From Clostridia bacterium (GTDB taxonomy: Bacteria; Bacillota; Clostridia; Oscillospirales; Acutalibacteraceae): DNA of 64,000 bases. Shown piece by piece: positions 61,549 to 64,000 of the stretch. The DNA lies in NCBI GenBank assembly GCA_017517665.1, contig JAFWYP010000002.1, positions 1-64,000 of the forward strand, read 5' to 3'. Made by a program: the position numbers and the translations under genes. How positions within the stretch are numbered: the first letter of the stretch is position 1; every line of letters starts with the position of its first letter. The notes under the pieces were generated by a model. It saw only the letters and a list, made by a program, of their open reading frames with translations. It had not been told where the DNA came from and did no database searches.

Positions 61549-63823
61549 ATAATTCTATTTCAGCATTCAAACCGTCTTTTGTGAAAGCATAAAGGCGGAT
61601 TTTTTCTGAATTCTTTCTCACATAAACTATCGCTCTGCCGTTATAGGTTGAACGGTAGTTTTCTGCATAGCAGGTCAAATCATCGGGTTTTCCGTTTTCA
61701 ATTCCGAGAATTTCTCCGTCTCCGATAAGCTGATAATAAATAACCTTGTCATACGCCGATGCAATATTGCCGTTTTTGTCAAGAATTACAACCTCAATTT
61801 GAATGCAATTGCCCGAATTTTTATAAACACAAAAACTGATTTTTTCTGCATTTTCGGGAGTGCAAAGAATATCCTCGGCATCCCCTGCTTTCGCGGTAAG
61901 AACACCCGATTCATAAGGAAATTCCCATGTGACTCTGCAACCATCGGCATCAGTCAATGTCTTTTCGCCGAGCGATTTTCCGTTTATGAAAAGCTCTGCT
62001 TTACCGGCGTTTGTGTAACAGCTTACGGAAACCGTTTCGCCTTCACTTGCAGAATATACAAAATTGTCAGTCCATACGCTTGTTTTGTCTTTTGAGCCTA
62101 CCGAAACTGCAATTTTAACAAATGTTTCATCTGTCCATAACGCTTTTCGCTGATAATAAAGTGGTTTTTCATTTCCGCAAAGGTCAAGCATACCTGCCTG
62201 AGAAATTCTGACGGGCCAGCCTCTGCATTCGCCGAGAAAATCAATTCCCGTCCATAAAAACTGTCCGCAGATATATTCATTATCTCTGACGGCATACCAC
62301 GCTTCGGGAGAATGCCCGTTTTCGCTTCCGAATATCACTTTATCGGGGAATCGTTTGTGGTCCTGCTCATAAAAATGCTCTCGGTAATTATAGCCTGCAA
62401 CATCAAGAACATCAAAGAAACCCGTTCTTGTTGATAATTCGGGGAATGAAAGCGCTGAAAGAACAGGACGTGTGCTGTCAACAGAATGAACAATATCGAC
62501 AAGTGACTTTGCAACCGTTGTCAGACGTCTTGCGTCAGGCTTTTTATCATCATATCTTCTTTCCTGCGCAGGTTTATTGGCATCGTTATTGCCCAGAACT
62601 TCATCAAAAAGAGGTGTTACATACGGGTCATTCGGATAATCTATTTCATTTCCGATTGACCAAAGAATTATACTCGGATGATTTCTGTCACGAAGCACCA
62701 TTGCCTCAAGGTCTGCCTTATGCCACATCGGGAAATCCTCGGCATATCCGAAGCGCTTTGGCGGATAAACGTTATGACCCTGCCACCATTTGTTTTTGGC
62801 ACCTTCCCATTCATCGAACGCTTCATCCATAACAAGCAGACCGATTTTGTCACACAAATCAAGCAAATCCGATGAAGGAGGATTGTGTGCGGTTCTGAGT
62901 GCATTACATCCTAATGCCTTAAACTTTTTAAGTCTGCGTTCCCATACACTTGTCGGTACAGCAGCACCGAGTGCACCTGCATCATGATGAACGCAAACGC
63001 CCTTAAGCTTCATGTTCACTCCGTTGAGGAAGAAACCTTTATCTGCGTCAAAAACAGCGGTTCTTATTCCAAACGGAATATTTATTTCATCACTGATTTT
63101 TCCGTCTTTATATGAATAACAACGAAGATTGTACATATAAGGACTGTCAGGTGACCATAGTTTTGCATTCGGAATATCAACTTTTATCTCACTGTTTTTA
63201 CCGTCTGACTTACCGTTTGCAACAGCTTTTCCGTTATTATCTTCAACAATGAACTCAGCACCGTCACAACTGATTGTTTTATATTCAATGTTAATCTGTG
63301 CATTTTTATCCGAAATTTCGGAAGTTGATATAAATACACCGTTCTTTTCAAAACAGTTCATATCGCAGATTTCAAGAGTTACATCTCTGTAAATTCCGCT
63401 GCCCGTAAACCATCTGGAATCTGCAACTTCATCATGCTCAACACTAACACTTATTACATTCTCTCCCGCACGAATAAAATCTGAAATATCGAAAGAAAAA
63501 GTTGAATAACCGTATGCCCTGCCGCCGAGATAATTACTGTTAATCCAGACTCGGGAATGTTTATAAATGCCGCCGAATGTGATTCTGACTCTTTTTCCGA
63601 CAATATCATGAGGCAAAACAAAATGCTTTCTGTACCAAGCCGAACCGCCTGGAAGATATCCCGTTCCGCTTGCATTCGATTTATCAAAAATATGCTCAAC
63701 AGACCAATCGTGAGGCAGATTTATGTTTCTCCATGCATTGTCATCACATCCCATGTAATCAGCTCCGACTGCATCACCCATATGAAACTTCCAAGAAGAG
63801 TTAATTTTAAAAATCTTTCCCAT
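61547..63823 (-). CDS. GH2-family glycoside hydrolase (beta-galactosidase-like)
   Basis: A 758-aa cytoplasmic enzyme. Domains in order: sugar-binding jelly roll (about 1-160, WKFHMGDAV, NLPHDWSVEH, WFTGSGIYRDV), immunoglobulin-like domain, TIM barrel (from about 265) with acid/base Glu393 in WSIGNEID and nucleophile Glu501 in FGSENGHS, and C-terminal beta domains containing LFINGKSLG. Beta-galactosidase is most likely; beta-glucuronidase or beta-mannosidase cannot be excluded. The ATG used has AAGGAGG 5 nt ahead; the ATG six codons earlier overlaps that site. It lies 33 nt behind a membrane-protein gene. Confidence 0.9.
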   Translation of the reverse strand: MGKIFKINSSWKFHMGDAVGADYMGCDDNAWRNINLPHDWSVEHIFDKSNASGTGYLPGGSAWYRKHFVLPHDIVGKRVRITFGGIYKHSRVWINSNYLGGRAYGYSTFSFDISDFIRAGENVISVSVEHDEVADSRWFTGSGIYRDVTLEICDMNCFEKNGVFISTSEISDKNAQINIEYKTISCDGAEFIVEDNNGKAVANGKSDGKNSEIKVDIPNAKLWSPDSPYMYNLRCYSYKDGKISDEINIPFGIRTAVFDADKGFFLNGVNMKLKGVCVHHDAGALGAAVPTSVWERRLKKFKALGCNALRTAHNPPSSDLLDLCDKIGLLVMDEAFDEWEGAKNKWWQGHNVYPPKRFGYAEDFPMWHKADLEAMVLRDRNHPSIILWSIGNEIDYPNDPYVTPLFDEVLGNNDANKPAQERRYDDKKPDARRLTTVAKSLVDIVHSVDSTRPVLSALSFPELSTRTGFFDVLDVAGYNYREHFYEQDHKRFPDKVIFGSENGHSPEAWYAVRDNEYICGQFLWTGIDFLGECRGWPVRISQAGMLDLCGNEKPLYYQRKALWTDETFVKIAVSVGSKDKTSVWTDNFVYSASEGETVSVSCYTNAGKAELFINGKSLGEKTLTDADGCRVTWEFPYESGVLTAKAGDAEDILCTPENAEKISFCVYKNSGNCIQIEVVILDKNGNIASAYDKVIYYQLIGDGEILGIENGKPDDLTCYAENYRSTYNGRAIVYVRKNSEKIRLYAFTKDGLNAEIEL

Positions 63824-63856
63824 AACAACCTCCTTAATCATATAAACTATCAGAAT

Positions 63857-64000
63857 TTATTTATCGTTGCTTTTAATACCTTTTTTTGCGGAATAAACAC
63901 CGATAAAGGCAAGTGTGAGAAACGAAACCAATCCGACGCAGGTAACCGCTTTTTTATATTTTGTTCCCTTTGATAATGAAATCTTCTCACTTGGCTCATG
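63857..64000 (-). CDS. 3' end of a membrane protein gene (partial)
   Basis: Reading the minus strand inward from the right edge gives 47 codons to a TAA: a polar start (EPSEKISLSKGTKYKK), one hydrophobic helix (AVTCVGLVSFLTLAFIGVY), and a short Lys-rich tail. The rest lies outside the window. The position directly before a GH2 gene suggests a sugar transporter subunit or symporter, but nothing in this fragment proves it. Confidence 0.55.
   Translation of the reverse strand, partial: HEPSEKISLSKGTKYKKAVTCVGLVSFLTLAFIGVYSAKKGIKSNDK

Noticed and set aside
1..64000. CRISPR arrays, transposases, phage genes, tRNA or rRNA genes
   Set aside because: I scanned the sequence by eye and in the translated frames and found no spaced direct repeats, integrase or transposase motifs, or recognisable RNA genes.

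Overview
The window looks like chromosome from a gut-type, spore-forming Clostridia, probably Oscillospirales/Ruminococcaceae-like. The evidence is a sigma-G gene, a dockerin-bearing secreted giant, Gram-positive lipoproteins, several intracellular and secreted glycoside hydrolases, strong AAGGAGG-type ribosome binding sites, frequent TTG/GTG starts, and an AT-leaning genome with GC-rich hairpin terminators. No tRNA, rRNA, insertion sequence, phage gene or CRISPR array is visible. The taxonomic call is inference from gene content.

Layout. Positions 1-465 are a gene-free control region with several DnaA-box-like sites, palindromes and candidate promoters firing leftward out of the window. 466-5844 (-) is a 1,792-aa secreted dockerin protein behind a structured leader. 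6.2-10.1 kb holds a HAD phosphatase, an MGMT-type protein, and a three-gene operon (SIS protein, GH84 hexosaminidase, cysteine-cluster protein). 10.2-17.7 kb (+) is a housekeeping/carbohydrate run: malQ, a methionine-gamma-lyase family protein, DUF2461, a phosphohexomutase and three tandem EEP-superfamily phosphodiesterases. An M28 peptidase with inserted membrane helices and a secreted PHP protein follow. 20.8-24.8 kb (-) is potABCD. sigG stands alone at 25.1 kb. 25.9-32.9 kb (-) carries a calcineurin-like phosphoesterase, a YhhN protein, a GNAT, two M42 aminopeptidases, galK and a TVP38 protein.

The most unusual region is 34.0-52.4 kb. A heptose-activation cassette (GHMP kinase, cupin, and a nucleotidyltransferase fused to a GmhB-type phosphatase) leads into six paralogous ~640-aa radical SAM proteins with a B12-binding-like N-terminal fold. 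They are interspersed with a family-2-like glycosyltransferase, a nucleotide-sugar epimerase and unknown multi-pass membrane proteins. By sequence the six paralogs alternate strictly between two subfamilies (A-B-A-B-A-B), which differ at the residue before the radical SAM motif, a cysteine pair spaced by exactly 34 residues, an LFPME motif and the C-terminal tail. At least three strong promoters drive the locus. I infer a pathway that makes and radically modifies an activated sugar or glycolipid of the cell surface. Its product is unknown.

The right end has a polar amino-acid ABC transporter whose binding protein looks circularly permuted, an RluA pseudouridine synthase, a lipoprotein of unknown function, a GH30 plus clan GH-A hydrolase pair, an SdpR/SdpI/YhcH operon with a consensus promoter and overlapping operator, a GH2 enzyme and the 3' end of a membrane protein gene.
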